In this document: positions 31,194 through 40,371 of the stretch, piece after piece
Layout: each line of letters opens with the position of its first letter
How positions within the stretch are numbered: position 1 is the first letter of the stretch
Source: CAVQZA01 sp963718355
GTDB taxonomy: Bacteria > Actinomycetota > Thermoleophilia > Gaiellales > Gaiellaceae
NCBI GenBank assembly: GCA_963718355.1
Contig: CAVQZA010000020.1
Location: forward strand, 203,447 to 267,446
DNA: 64,000 bases
Reading direction: 5' to 3'
Position numbers and translations under genes: made by a program
The notes under the pieces: model-generated
The model's input: the letters and a program-made list of their open reading frames with translations, nothing else
Told to the model about the DNA's origin: nothing
The model's database searches: none

Positions 31194-33995
31194 ATGACCG
31201 GCCAGGACGTCGACGGCCTCAACGCGGGCTACGCAAGCCTGCTCCTCGAGGAGTACCTGGGCAACCCGGCCGCGGTCCCGGCCGAGTGGCGGGCGCTGTT
31301 CGAGAGCGGCGACTCCGAGCTCGTCGAAGCGCTGCCCGGCCTTTCGAAGCTGCTCGAGCACAACGGGAACGGCGCGCCCGCCGTCGAGGTGCCTCCCGTC
31401 GTCGTCGAGCCGGACGCAGAGCTCCTCGGCGGCGTCGCGGCCGCGATGGCGCTCGTCAAGGCCTACCGCATGGTCGGTCACCTCGCCGCGCACCTCGACC
31501 CGCTCGGCTCGGAGCCGCCCGGCGACCCGGCGATCGACCCGATGGCGCTGATCCCGAAGCTCACGCCCGAGCTGCAGGCCCGCATTCCCGCGGCGGTGCT
31601 GCGCATGTACGTCGACGCCGAGACGCTCGCCGACGCGCTGCCGCAGCTGCAGGAGGTCTACACCGGGACGATCGCCTACGAGATCGAGCACATCTCCGAC
31701 CACGAGAAGCGCGTGTGGCTCCGCCAGGCGATCGAGTCGGGCCGCTATCGCAAGCCGCTGACCCCTGACGAGCAGCGCGCCCTGCTCGGCCGCCTTTCGA
31801 TGGTCGAGGGGATGGAGGCCTATCTGCGGCGCTCGTTCCTCGGCCAGAAGCAGTTCTCGCTCGAGGGGCTCGACGTGATGATCCCGATGCTCGACGAGTC
31901 GATCGAGCTCGCGGCGGAGGACGGGGCCCACGAGGTCGTGATCGGAATGGCGCACCGCGGCCGGCTCAACGTCCTCGCGCACACTGTCGGCCGCCCGTAC
32001 GAGACGATCCTGCGCGAGTTCGAGGGCGAGCGAGCCCTCGAGGCCGTCGCTGCAGATCCCGAGGGCGGCAGCGGCGACGTCAAGTACCACCTCGGCGCCC
32101 GCGCGCAGCGCGCGACGCGCGCCGGCCAGATCGCGGTCACGCTCGCTGCGAATCCCAGCCACCTCGAGGCGGCCGACCCCGTCGTCGAGGGAACCGCGCG
32201 CGCGGTCCAGACCGACCGCGCAGCCGGAGCCGGGCTCCACGACCCGAGCGTCGCGATGCCCGTGCTGATTCACGGCGACGCCTCGTTCGCGGGACAGGGC
32301 GTCGTCGCCGAGACGCTGAACCTCGGCGCGCTCGCGGCCTATTCGACCGGCGGCACGCTGCACCTGATCGCGAACAACCAGGTCGGCTTCACGACGGATC
32401 CCGCGCAGGGCCGCTCGACCCGCTATTCGAGCGACCTCGCCAAGGGCTTCGACATCCCGATTATCCACGTCAACGCCGACGACCCCGAGGCGGCGGTCTC
32501 GTCGATCCGGCTCGCGATGGCGTTCCGGCACCGCTTCCGCCACGACGTCGTCGTCGACCTCGTCGGCTACCGGCGCTTCGGGCACAACGAGCAGGACGAG
32601 CCGGCCTACACGCAGCCGCTGATGGTCGAGGCGATCGACGGTCACGAGACGGTGCGTGCGCTGTACGCCGAGCGGCTCGTCGCCGACGGCGTCGTCTCGG
32701 CGACCGAGGTCGACGAGCTCGAGGCCGGGGTCGCCGCCGCGATGCGCGAGGCGCACGAGGAACTGCGAGCCGCGATCGGCGCGCCACGCTCGGAGCACGA
32801 TGAGCGGGTGCCGGAGTCCTCGGGCGGCGCGCCGACGACCACCGTCCCCGCCGAGCGGCTGCGCGAGCTCAACGAGGAGTTGCTGCGCGTCCCGGACGGA
32901 TTCATCGTCCATCCGAAGCTCGCGCGCCAGCTCGAGCGGCGCGTCGAGGCGCTGGACGAGGGCGGGATCGACTGGGGCCAGGCCGAGGCGCTCGCCTACG
33001 GCTCGCTGCTCCGCGAGGGCATCCCGGTGCGTCTCACCGGCCAGGACACCGAGCGCGGGACGTTCTCGCATCGCCATCTCGTCCTCCACGACCTCCACAC
33101 GGGCTCGCCGTTCGTGCCGATGCAGCATCTCGACGGCGCCGCCGCCGCGTTCGAGATCGCGAACTCGCCGCTGTCGGAGTTCGCGTGCCTCGGCTTCGAG
33201 TACGGGTACTCCGTCGCCGCGCCCGAGGCGCTCGTCCTCTGGGAGGCGCAGTTCGGCGACTTCATCAACGGCGCGCAGATCGTGATCGACCAGTTCGTCG
33301 CCTCGGGCCTTTCGAAGTGGCGCCAGAGCACGCGTCTCACGCTGCTGCTGCCGCACGGCTACGAGGGAAACGGGCCGGAGCACTCGAGCGCGCGCCTCGA
33401 GCGCTTTCTCCAGCTCGCAGCGCAGGAGAACATCCGGATCGCGAACCCGACCACCTCCGCGCAGCACTTCCACCTGCTGCGCAAGCAGGCGCTCGACGCG
33501 ACCGCGCGGCCGCTGATCGTGATGACGCCGAAGGGCCTGCTGCGGCTCAAGGCCGCGTCCTCGACGCTCGCCGACCTCGCAGAGGGCACGTTCAAGCCGC
33601 TGCTCGACGATCCCGAGGCCGACCACGCGTCCGTACGCCGCCTCGTTCTCTGCTCGGGGAAGATCTACTACGACCTGATCGGCGCCGAGGCGCACGCGGA
33701 GGCCGCCGGAATCGCGATCGCCCGCCTCGAGCAGCTCTATCCGTTCCCGGTCGAGGCCGCGGCGGAGCTCACCGCGCGCTATCCCAATCTGACCGAGGTC
33801 GTGTGGGCGCAAGAGGAGCCCCAGAACATGGGCCCGTGGCGTGCGATCCGGCACCGCCTCGAGGAGGCAAAGCCAGACGGCGTGCCGCTGCGCTTCGTCG
33901 GCCGGCCGTGGCGTGCGAGCCCCAGCGAGGGCTATCCGACGGCGCACCAGCGCGAGCAGGACCGCATCGTCGGCGAAGCGCTGGCACCCGTTTAG
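31194..33995 (+). CDS. sucA: 2-oxoglutarate dehydrogenase E1 component (SucA/Kgd type)
   Basis: Thiamine-diphosphate enzyme decarboxylating 2-oxoglutarate in the TCA cycle. 933 residues. N-terminal segment LNAGYASLLLEEYLGNPAAVPAEWRALF is the E1/Kgd helical domain. HRGRLNVLAHTVGRPYETILREFEG is the E1o signature, GDASFAGQGVVAETLNL with NNQVGF forms the ThDP-Mg motif, and the C-terminal transketolase-like domain ends with EEPQNMGPWRAIRHRL. Length equals enterobacterial SucA; the fused E2-like N-terminal domain of mycobacterial Kgd (about 1,230 residues) is missing, so a separate E2 should exist elsewhere. Confidence 0.94.
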   Translation: MTGQDVDGLNAGYASLLLEEYLGNPAAVPAEWRALFESGDSELVEALPGLSKLLEHNGNGAPAVEVPPVVVEPDAELLGGVAAAMALVKAYRMVGHLAAHLDPLGSEPPGDPAIDPMALIPKLTPELQARIPAAVLRMYVDAETLADALPQLQEVYTGTIAYEIEHISDHEKRVWLRQAIESGRYRKPLTPDEQRALLGRLSMVEGMEAYLRRSFLGQKQFSLEGLDVMIPMLDESIELAAEDGAHEVVIGMAHRGRLNVLAHTVGRPYETILREFEGERALEAVAADPEGGSGDVKYHLGARAQRATRAGQIAVTLAANPSHLEAADPVVEGTARAVQTDRAAGAGLHDPSVAMPVLIHGDASFAGQGVVAETLNLGALAAYSTGGTLHLIANNQVGFTTDPAQGRSTRYSSDLAKGFDIPIIHVNADDPEAAVSSIRLAMAFRHRFRHDVVVDLVGYRRFGHNEQDEPAYTQPLMVEAIDGHETVRALYAERLVADGVVSATEVDELEAGVAAAMREAHEELRAAIGAPRSEHDERVPESSGGAPTTTVPAERLRELNEELLRVPDGFIVHPKLARQLERRVEALDEGGIDWGQAEALAYGSLLREGIPVRLTGQDTERGTFSHRHLVLHDLHTGSPFVPMQHLDGAAAAFEIANSPLSEFACLGFEYGYSVAAPEALVLWEAQFGDFINGAQIVIDQFVASGLSKWRQSTRLTLLLPHGYEGNGPEHSSARLERFLQLAAQENIRIANPTTSAQHFHLLRKQALDATARPLIVMTPKGLLRLKAASSTLADLAEGTFKPLLDDPEADHASVRRLVLCSGKIYYDLIGAEAHAEAAGIAIARLEQLYPFPVEAAAELTARYPNLTEVVWAQEEPQNMGPWRAIRHRLEEAKPDGVPLRFVGRPWRASPSEGYPTAHQREQDRIVGEALAPV

Positions 33996-34011
33996 CGGTT
34001 CCCCTCATGGA

Positions 34012-34050
34012 CTAGGGCTTTCCAGCCGATCAAGTCCCTAGATCGAGGGA
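34012..34050 (+). promoter_or_regulatory. Alternative stem-loops upstream of the HAMP-GGDEF gene
   Basis: CTAGGGCTT (34012-34020) can pair with AAGTCCCTAG (34032-34041) with one bulge, while TCCCT (34035-34039) can instead pair with AGGGA (34046-34050). The two stems share TCCCT and are mutually exclusive, as in a switch or attenuator. GCCGATCA (34025-34032) in the loop is close to the sigma-28 -10 GCCGATAA, but no matching -35 was found. Confidence 0.3.
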
Positions 34051-34090
34051 TGTCAGCGAGGCGAAAATGCGGCATGACGAAGGCCTGACG

Positions 34091-35866
34091 ATGGGCAGTT
34101 TCCGGCTCAAACTCGTGGGCTACTTTCTGTTGCTCGCGCTGATCCCGCTTGCCGGGTTCTTTTTCGGCTTCCGCCAGGTCGCCGAACGCAGCGAGACGCG
34201 CCTCGTCGATGCCCGGATGCAGGCCGGTCTGCGCGCCTCGAGCGCGGCGCTGCAGGAAACCCTCGCCTCCGCGAAGCAGCCGGCGACCGAGCTCGCAGGG
34301 AGCCTCCCATTCGTACAGGCCGTGACGGCGCAGGATCGCCAGACGATCGCGAAGGTCCTCCGTGACGAGCCCGATCTTCGCGTGACCGGCGACAACGGTT
34401 TCCGCGTCGGCTCGGCGCCGTCGCTCGCGATCGAGCAGCCCGTGCCTGTGATCGGCCAGTCGGGCCTCGTCGGCTACGTCATCTCGTCGGTGCGGCTCGA
34501 CTCGGCGCTCGCGGCACGCCTGCGCGCTCGCTCGGGGCTCGAGCAGGAGGACGCGATCGCGATTCTCGACCGCGGCCGCGTCGTAGCCGGGGCTCCGAGC
34601 GTGCCCGCGGGCGACGTCCGGACCCCTGCAGGCCTGTCGAAGAGCGTCAAGCTCGGCGACACGCGGTTTCGCCTCGTGGCCGGCAACGAGATCCAGGAAC
34701 GGGCCGGGATCGCGCTCGCCACGCTGACGCCGCAGGCCCGCATCGACGCCGCGAACAGTGCGCGTGAGCGCGAGCTGCTGCTCGCCGTGCTCGCCGCCCT
34801 GGTCGCGATCGGGCTCGTCGCGTTCCTCCAGGGGCGCTCGATCGTCCGCACCATCGGCGGTCTCGTCGTCGGCGCGAACGAGCTCGCGCGCGGCAACCTC
34901 GGCAGCAGGGTCGAGGTCAAGGGCCGCGACGAGCTCGCCGTGCTCGGTCACAGCTTCAACACGATGGCGGAGGAGCTCGAAGCGAAGATCGACGAGCTCG
35001 AGGCCGAGCGTGCGCGCCTGCGCGAGGCGTTCTCGCGCCTAGGCGCAGCGCTCGCCGCGACCCATGACGCGAAGCAGCTGATGCGCGTCGTCGTCGAGAC
35101 CGTGGTCGACGCCACCGGCGCCGAAGGTGCGGTGCTGCTCGGGCGCGCGGGCGAGGTGATCGAGGCCGGCGATCCGAGCACGGGCAACGACACGTTCGAG
35201 CTGCCGCTCGCGGCCTCCGGCACGCTCAGCTTCGGCACGCTCGTCCTCTACGGCTCCGCGTTCGACGAGGAGAGCAAGTCGACGGCGCGCTCGCTCGCCG
35301 CGCAGGCAGCGGTGGCGCTCGAGAACGCGCGCCTGCACGGGATCGTCGAGCGGCAGGCGCTCGTCGACGGCCTCACCGGGCTCGCGAACCGCCGCCAGCT
35401 CGAGGACGAGCTCGAAGCCGAGATTCTGCGCGCCGAGCGGCTTGGCGGCCCTACGGCGCTCGTGTTCGCCGACCTCGACGACTTCAAGGCCGTCAACGAC
35501 CGCCACGGCCATCCGGCCGGCGACGCCGTGCTCCGCGCGTTCGCCGAGCTCCTGCGGGAGAACGTCCGCGAGATCGACACTGCAGGCCGGTTCGGCGGCG
35601 AGGAGTTCATGCTGCTGCTTCCCGGCACCGATGCCGCGGGCGCGGCGAACGTCGCCGAGCGGGTCCGGGCCGCCCTCGAGGAGCGCGTGATCGTGACCCC
35701 GGGCGGCGCAGCGATCCGGATCACCGCCAGCTTCGGCGTCGCCACGTCACCACCGACCGCGTCCGCCGCCGAGCTGATAGCAGCGGCCGACCGTGGGCTC
35801 TACGACGCGAAGAATGCGGGCAAGAACCGGGTCGACATGGCACGGCTGCCGCTCCAGCATTCCTGA
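34091..35866 (+). CDS. Membrane-bound diguanylate cyclase (sensor-HAMP-GAF-GGDEF)
   Basis: 591 residues from ATG 34091, preceded at 7 bases by GAAGG; an in-frame ATG at 34067 is possible. One N-terminal transmembrane helix (FRLKLVGYFLLLALIPLAGFFF), an extracytoplasmic sensor of about 200 residues, a second helix near LLLAVLAALVAIGLVAF, a HAMP domain (RTIGGLVVGANELARGNLGS), a coiled coil, a GAF-like domain and a C-terminal GGDEF domain. The active-site motif GGEEF (502-506) is intact and the inhibitory site RxxD is present as REID, five residues upstream. It should make c-di-GMP with product inhibition. The ligand sensed is unknown. Confidence 0.92.
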   Translation: MGSFRLKLVGYFLLLALIPLAGFFFGFRQVAERSETRLVDARMQAGLRASSAALQETLASAKQPATELAGSLPFVQAVTAQDRQTIAKVLRDEPDLRVTGDNGFRVGSAPSLAIEQPVPVIGQSGLVGYVISSVRLDSALAARLRARSGLEQEDAIAILDRGRVVAGAPSVPAGDVRTPAGLSKSVKLGDTRFRLVAGNEIQERAGIALATLTPQARIDAANSARERELLLAVLAALVAIGLVAFLQGRSIVRTIGGLVVGANELARGNLGSRVEVKGRDELAVLGHSFNTMAEELEAKIDELEAERARLREAFSRLGAALAATHDAKQLMRVVVETVVDATGAEGAVLLGRAGEVIEAGDPSTGNDTFELPLAASGTLSFGTLVLYGSAFDEESKSTARSLAAQAAVALENARLHGIVERQALVDGLTGLANRRQLEDELEAEILRAERLGGPTALVFADLDDFKAVNDRHGHPAGDAVLRAFAELLRENVREIDTAGRFGGEEFMLLLPGTDAAGAANVAERVRAALEERVIVTPGGAAIRITASFGVATSPPTASAAELIAAADRGLYDAKNAGKNRVDMARLPLQHS

Positions 35867-35906
35867 GCGCCTGCTAACCTCTTCCACACAATTAGCCCCG
35901 AAGGGG

Positions 35907-35912
35907 TATAGT
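35907..35912 (+). promoter_or_regulatory. -10 element upstream of the small acidic protein
   Basis: TATAGT, 5 of 6 to consensus, about 39 bases before the ATG; a small palindrome CCCC-GAA-GGGG immediately precedes it. No clear -35. Confidence 0.4.
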
Positions 35913-35950
35913 CGGCAGGTCCCCGTCCCGCCCCCGAACCGGAGGTACAG

Positions 35951-36274
35951 ATGCCGGTTGAGACACCGAACATCTTCGCGCAGGTCATCCAGGATCACCT
36001 GGATCTGAAACGAAAGAATGCAGAGCTCGAGCGGAACATGCCGCTCAGCAAGTACCAGCCCGAGGATCCGTTCGACAACCACCCCCTTTTCAAGACCGAG
36101 GAGCAGGCACGTCTCGAGGAGACGCTCGACGGCGTCGAGTCCCCGTTCGAGGCAGAGGCAACCGCCGAGGCCGCTCCCATCGTATGGCCCACCGAAGAGA
36201 CCGCTGAGCAGGCACTTCCCGAGCTCGAAGAGAGCCTCTGGAGCCGCTCGCGGGACTTCGACTGGGGTGACTAG
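35951..36274 (+). CDS. Small acidic hypothetical protein between two c-di-GMP enzymes
   Basis: 107 residues with a good SD (CGGAGG, 8 bases upstream). The N-terminal 45 residues are helical and charged (FAQVIQDHLDLKRKNAELERNMPLSKY); the rest is strongly acidic and disordered, ending in a Trp/Asp motif SLWSRSRDFDWGD. No family recognised. It is flanked by a GGDEF protein and a GGDEF/HD-GYP protein on the same strand, so it might be an effector or partner in that pathway; that is inference from position only. Confidence 0.75.
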   Translation: MPVETPNIFAQVIQDHLDLKRKNAELERNMPLSKYQPEDPFDNHPLFKTEEQARLEETLDGVESPFEAEATAEAAPIVWPTEETAEQALPELEESLWSRSRDFDWGD

Positions 36275-36331
36275 AGCCTCAGGCACCTGAGCGTTCTTTC
36301 CCTCTGATGGGGGATTCGAGGGCATGCCGTC

Positions 36332-39133
36332 GTGGCGATCCTGTGTCGGCAACCCGAGGAAGGGACACGTGCGGCCGAACCTTCACCCCCGCTCCGGCGT
36401 CCCAGCCGGGGCTCATTGCCTGTGGATCGCGCTCTGAGCGCGCGCGCCGGCGACGCGCCGGCCCAGTCGGTTCACCTTGTTCCGCCCTACAAGGCGGCTG
36501 ATCCGGCGCGCCTGGACGGGCTCGTCGAGTCGTACCGCCGCCTCGCCGACGTCTATCACGACATCCTCGCCGAGCAGGGTCTCGACGCGCTGCTGGAGCG
36601 GATCGCCGACACGCTCGAGGAGCTGATCCCGCACGACTCGCTCACGATCTACTCGGCCGACGAGGCGCGGCGCCTGCTGCTGCCGGTGCTCTCGCGGGAC
36701 CCGTGGGCCGACAAGCTCCTCGCATCCACGCTTTCCTTCGGCGAAGGGATCACCGGCTGGGCGGCCGAGCACCGTGAGGCCGTGCTCTCGAATCAGGCCC
36801 ACCTCGATCCCCGCGTCAAGGTCGTGCCCGGCACGCCGGCAGACGAGCCCGAGGCGCTGCTCTCGATCCCGCTCATCGCGCGCTCGCACCTGAAGGGCGC
36901 ACTGAACATGTATCGCCAGGGCGACGCGACCTTCAACGACGAGGAGTTCGAGCTGGCGCGTCGCTTCGCCGATGCGGCCGCGCTCGCGCTCGACAACGCG
37001 CACGTCCGCGCGCGCCTCGAGCATCAGGCGCAGACGGACTCGCTCACCGGCCTCTACAACCATCGCTACTTCCACGAGCGCCTTCGGTCCGAACTGCGCC
37101 GCGTCAGCCGCGCGCACGACGCCGTGTCGGTGCTGATGCTCGACATCGACGACTTCAAGCGCGTCAACGACGTGCACGGGCACGGCGCCGGCGACGAGGT
37201 GCTCTGCGCCCTCGCGAACGAGATTTCGCAGACCGTGCGCGGCTCCGACGTCGTCTGCCGGCTCGGCGGCGAGGAGTTCGCGGTGATCCTCCCGTCGTGC
37301 GACGAGGCTGCGGCGCTCGGGCTCGCGGGCCGGCTCACCGAGCTGCTCGAGGAGATCGATCTCGATCCCGCCGGGAAGGTGACGGTCTCGATCGGGATCG
37401 CACAAGGCCCGAAGCACGCGATGAACCCGCGCGAGCTGATCGCCTGCGCCGAGGCGGCGATGATGACCGCGAAGGCTCGCGGCAAGAACCAGATCGTGTT
37501 CTTCGAGGACGACGCGACCGAGCGGCCGGAGACGACGGACGAGGGTGCACGCACCGTGCGCTCGATCGCGCACATGAAGATGCTGCAGAGCCTCGGAGGC
37601 AAGCTGAATCGCCTCAACGACGTGCGACAGATCGGGCTCACGATCGCGAACGAGCTCCGCTCGCTGATCGATTACCACAACTGCCGCGTGTTCGTGGTCG
37701 ACGGCGAGGACGTGATTCCGGTTGCGTTCCGCGGCGAGCTCGCCGGCCAGGAGCAGACGACGCTCGAGGTGCTCGCCTGCAGGCTCGGAGACGGCGTCAC
37801 GGGCCGAGTCGCGCAGACCGGCGAGTCGATCTGCCTCGGCGACGCGGCGCGTTGCGACTTCGCCGCGTTCATCCCCGGCACCGATCCGATCGACGAGTCG
37901 TTCCTCGCGGTGCCGCTCCTTTACGGCTCCCGCGTGATCGGCGTCGTTGCGCTCTCGAAGCTCGGCCTCGACCAGTTCGACGGCGATGACGTGCGCCTGC
38001 TCGAGGTGCTCGCGGGCCATGCGTCCGTCGCGCTCGAGAACGCCCGCCTCTACGAGGCCGAGCGGCGCGAGGCGCAGAGCGCGCGCGCACTGCTCGAGTT
38101 CAGCCGCGAGCTTTCGGCTGCGGCCGGGATGGACGAGATCCTCGGCCTCGTGGTCGAGCGCACGGCGGAGATCCTCTCGTCATCGCAGGTGTCGGTGTGG
38201 CTCCAGGACGTCGAGTCCGGCGAGCTGATCGCCCACGCCTTGCATGGCTACGACGAGGCGCAGACCGAGCAGACGTTCCAGGCGCGCTATCCGGCCGAGC
38301 TGGCCGAGGAGCTCGCGGTGATGTCCGAGGCGGTGATCATGCCCGAGGCCAATCTCGTCGCGTTCGGCGAGGTTCCCGAGGGGCTGAGCGGCGACTTCGC
38401 GATCGCGCCGCTGCAGATCGACGGCAACCGTCACGGCTGCATCGCCGCCGCGCGCCCCGACGCGGGGATCGAGTTCGGCGACCGCGAGCTGCGACTTCTC
38501 GCCGGCCTCGCCTACCAGGCCTCGCTCGCGATCACGAATGCGGGCAACTTCGACAGCCTCGAGGCGACCTTCCTCTCCACCGTCGAGGCGCTGGCGAACG
38601 CGCTCGAAGCGAACGACGAGTACACCTCGTCGCACGCGCGCTGGATCACCGACCTCGCGCTTCGCGTCGGCGGCAAGCTCGGCCTCGACGGGCAGGCGCT
38701 GAAGCGGCTCGAGCTCGGCGCGCTCTTCCACGACATCGGCAAGCTCGGCATCCCGGCGGCGATCCTCTCCAAGCCGGGCCGGCTCACCGCGGAGGAGCGG
38801 GCGATCGTGCAGATGCACCCGGAGCTCGGGGAGCGGATCATCGCGCCGATCGACCGGCTCCAGCAGGTGCGCCCGATCGTGCGCTCGTGCCACGAGCACT
38901 GGGACGGCAGCGGCTATCCCGACCACAAGTCGGCCGAGGAGATCCCGCTCGAATCGCGGATCATCCTCGTCTGCGACGCCTACCACGCGATGACGACCGA
39001 TCGGCCCTATCGCAAGCGGCTCTCGGCCAACGAGGCGTTCCGGCGGCTCGAGGCGGCGGCGGGGACGCAGTTCGATCCGGATGTCGTCGAGGTCTGCCTG
39101 CGGATCCTGAAGGACGAGGCTCAGGCCGCATAG
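36332..39133 (+). CDS. GAF-GGDEF-GAF-GAF-HD-GYP bifunctional c-di-GMP enzyme
   Basis: 933 residues, no transmembrane segment. Order: disordered head (about 70); GAF (about 85-225); GGDEF with GGEEF at 312-316 and the I-site RGSD five residues before; a GAF (about 420-560, VPLLYGSRVIGVVAL); a second GAF-like domain (about 575-735); HD-GYP (about 745-930) with HDIGK (His800/Asp801) and HEHWDGSGYP (from 854). Both catalytic sites look intact, so the protein could make and degrade c-di-GMP, with the GAF domains choosing. GTG start at 36332 has GAGGG 10 bases upstream; GTG 36422 is an alternative. Confidence 0.92.
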   Translation: MAILCRQPEEGTRAAEPSPPLRRPSRGSLPVDRALSARAGDAPAQSVHLVPPYKAADPARLDGLVESYRRLADVYHDILAEQGLDALLERIADTLEELIPHDSLTIYSADEARRLLLPVLSRDPWADKLLASTLSFGEGITGWAAEHREAVLSNQAHLDPRVKVVPGTPADEPEALLSIPLIARSHLKGALNMYRQGDATFNDEEFELARRFADAAALALDNAHVRARLEHQAQTDSLTGLYNHRYFHERLRSELRRVSRAHDAVSVLMLDIDDFKRVNDVHGHGAGDEVLCALANEISQTVRGSDVVCRLGGEEFAVILPSCDEAAALGLAGRLTELLEEIDLDPAGKVTVSIGIAQGPKHAMNPRELIACAEAAMMTAKARGKNQIVFFEDDATERPETTDEGARTVRSIAHMKMLQSLGGKLNRLNDVRQIGLTIANELRSLIDYHNCRVFVVDGEDVIPVAFRGELAGQEQTTLEVLACRLGDGVTGRVAQTGESICLGDAARCDFAAFIPGTDPIDESFLAVPLLYGSRVIGVVALSKLGLDQFDGDDVRLLEVLAGHASVALENARLYEAERREAQSARALLEFSRELSAAAGMDEILGLVVERTAEILSSSQVSVWLQDVESGELIAHALHGYDEAQTEQTFQARYPAELAEELAVMSEAVIMPEANLVAFGEVPEGLSGDFAIAPLQIDGNRHGCIAAARPDAGIEFGDRELRLLAGLAYQASLAITNAGNFDSLEATFLSTVEALANALEANDEYTSSHARWITDLALRVGGKLGLDGQALKRLELGALFHDIGKLGIPAAILSKPGRLTAEERAIVQMHPELGERIIAPIDRLQQVRPIVRSCHEHWDGSGYPDHKSAEEIPLESRIILVCDAYHAMTTDRPYRKRLSANEAFRRLEAAAGTQFDPDVVEVCLRILKDEAQAA

Positions 39134-39147
39134 GCAGTCCGGCGGTT

Positions 39148-40371
39148 ATGGTTTCCGCCGTGGACGACCTGCTCGAGCGCTATGCGCGGCTCGCCGTCGA
39201 GGTGGGCGTAAACCTCCAGCCGGGCCAGGTGCTCGAGGTCAACGGGCTCGTCGAGCACGCGTCTCTCGTCCGCGCGATTGCGCGGGCCGCCTACGCGGCC
39301 GGGGCGGGCTACGTCGACGCGCGCTACACCGATCAGCACGTGAAGCGTGCGCTGATCGAGGCCGGGCCGGAGGAGTCGCTCGACTTCACGCCGCCCTGGC
39401 TGCTGACCCGGCTCGAGGCGACCGGCTCCGAGCAAGGCGCACGGATCACCGTCACCGGCGACCCGGAGCCCGAGCTCTTCGGCGACCTCGACGGGCGCCG
39501 GGTCGGCGCGTCCCGGATGAGCGAGCTCGTGCAGGCGTCGCTGCGGCTCGTCACCGAGCGACGCGTCGCGTGGTCGATCATCGCGTGCCCGACCGAGGGC
39601 TGGGCGCGCTCGATCTTCGGCGAGCCCGACGTCGACCGGCTCTGGGACGCGGTCGCGCGCACGGTGCGCCTCGACGAGCCGGACCCCGTCGCCGCATGGA
39701 AGGAGCACGCCGACCGGCTGCTTGCGCGGGCGGGCGCGCTCAACGAGCATCGCTTCGATGCGATCCGCTTCCGCGGTCCGGGCACGGATCTCACCGTCGG
39801 CCTCATTGATCGCTCGCGCTGGGAGGCAGCTGCCACGGAGACGGTCTGGGGCCAGCGCCACATTCCGAACATGCCGACCGAAGAGGTCTTCACGACACCC
39901 CACCGGCTCCGCGCCGAGGGCCACGTTCGCTCGACCAGGCCGCTGGCGCTCCAGGGCCAGATCGTCCGCGACCTCGAGGTCACGTTCGCCGGAGGCCGTA
40001 TCACGGACGTCTCGGCCTCGACCGGCGGCGACGTCGTGCGCGCCCAGCTGGAGTCCGACCCGAGCGCGCCGTTCCTCGGCGAGCTCGCGCTCGTCGACGG
40101 CACCTCGCGCGTCGGGCAGACCGGGATCACGTTCACCAACACGCTCTTCGACGAGAACGCCACCTGTCACATCGCCTTCGGCCAGGGGTTCCCGGAATGC
40201 ATCGAGGGCGGCAACGACCTCGACCCGGCGGCGCTCGCCGAGCTCGGCGTCAACGACGCGAACGTGCACACCGACTTCATGATCGGCGGCCCCGAGGTGG
40301 ACGTCGACGGGATCACCGCCTCCGGCAATGCGGTGCCGCTGCTGCGCGGCGACGAGTGGCAGCTGCGCTGA
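39148..40371 (+). CDS. M29-family metallo-aminopeptidase
   Basis: 407 residues. Thermophilic-type leucyl aminopeptidase family (AmpS, aminopeptidase T) using a co-catalytic metal pair. Visible family segments: LQPGQVLEVNG near the N-terminus, IPNMPTEEVFTTP (first metal Glu), VGQTGITFTNTLFDENATCHIAFGQGFP (Glu/His), NDANVHTDFMIGG (His and Asp ligands), and the end DVDGITASGNAVPLLRGDEW. Cytoplasmic, probably peptide turnover. ATG 39148 chosen; GTG 39160 is possible. The 3' end overlaps the acetyltransferase gene. Confidence 0.9.
   Translation: MVSAVDDLLERYARLAVEVGVNLQPGQVLEVNGLVEHASLVRAIARAAYAAGAGYVDARYTDQHVKRALIEAGPEESLDFTPPWLLTRLEATGSEQGARITVTGDPEPELFGDLDGRRVGASRMSELVQASLRLVTERRVAWSIIACPTEGWARSIFGEPDVDRLWDAVARTVRLDEPDPVAAWKEHADRLLARAGALNEHRFDAIRFRGPGTDLTVGLIDRSRWEAAATETVWGQRHIPNMPTEEVFTTPHRLRAEGHVRSTRPLALQGQIVRDLEVTFAGGRITDVSASTGGDVVRAQLESDPSAPFLGELALVDGTSRVGQTGITFTNTLFDENATCHIAFGQGFPECIEGGNDLDPAALAELGVNDANVHTDFMIGGPEVDVDGITASGNAVPLLRGDEWQLR

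Noticed and set aside
31011..33947. 978-codon open frame on the - strand across sucA, and similar long antisense frames over valS, mrdA and rne
   Set aside because: They mirror high-GC genes, lack domain motifs, have low-complexity Arg/Leu/Ala composition and no SD; the + strand genes have clear catalytic motifs.
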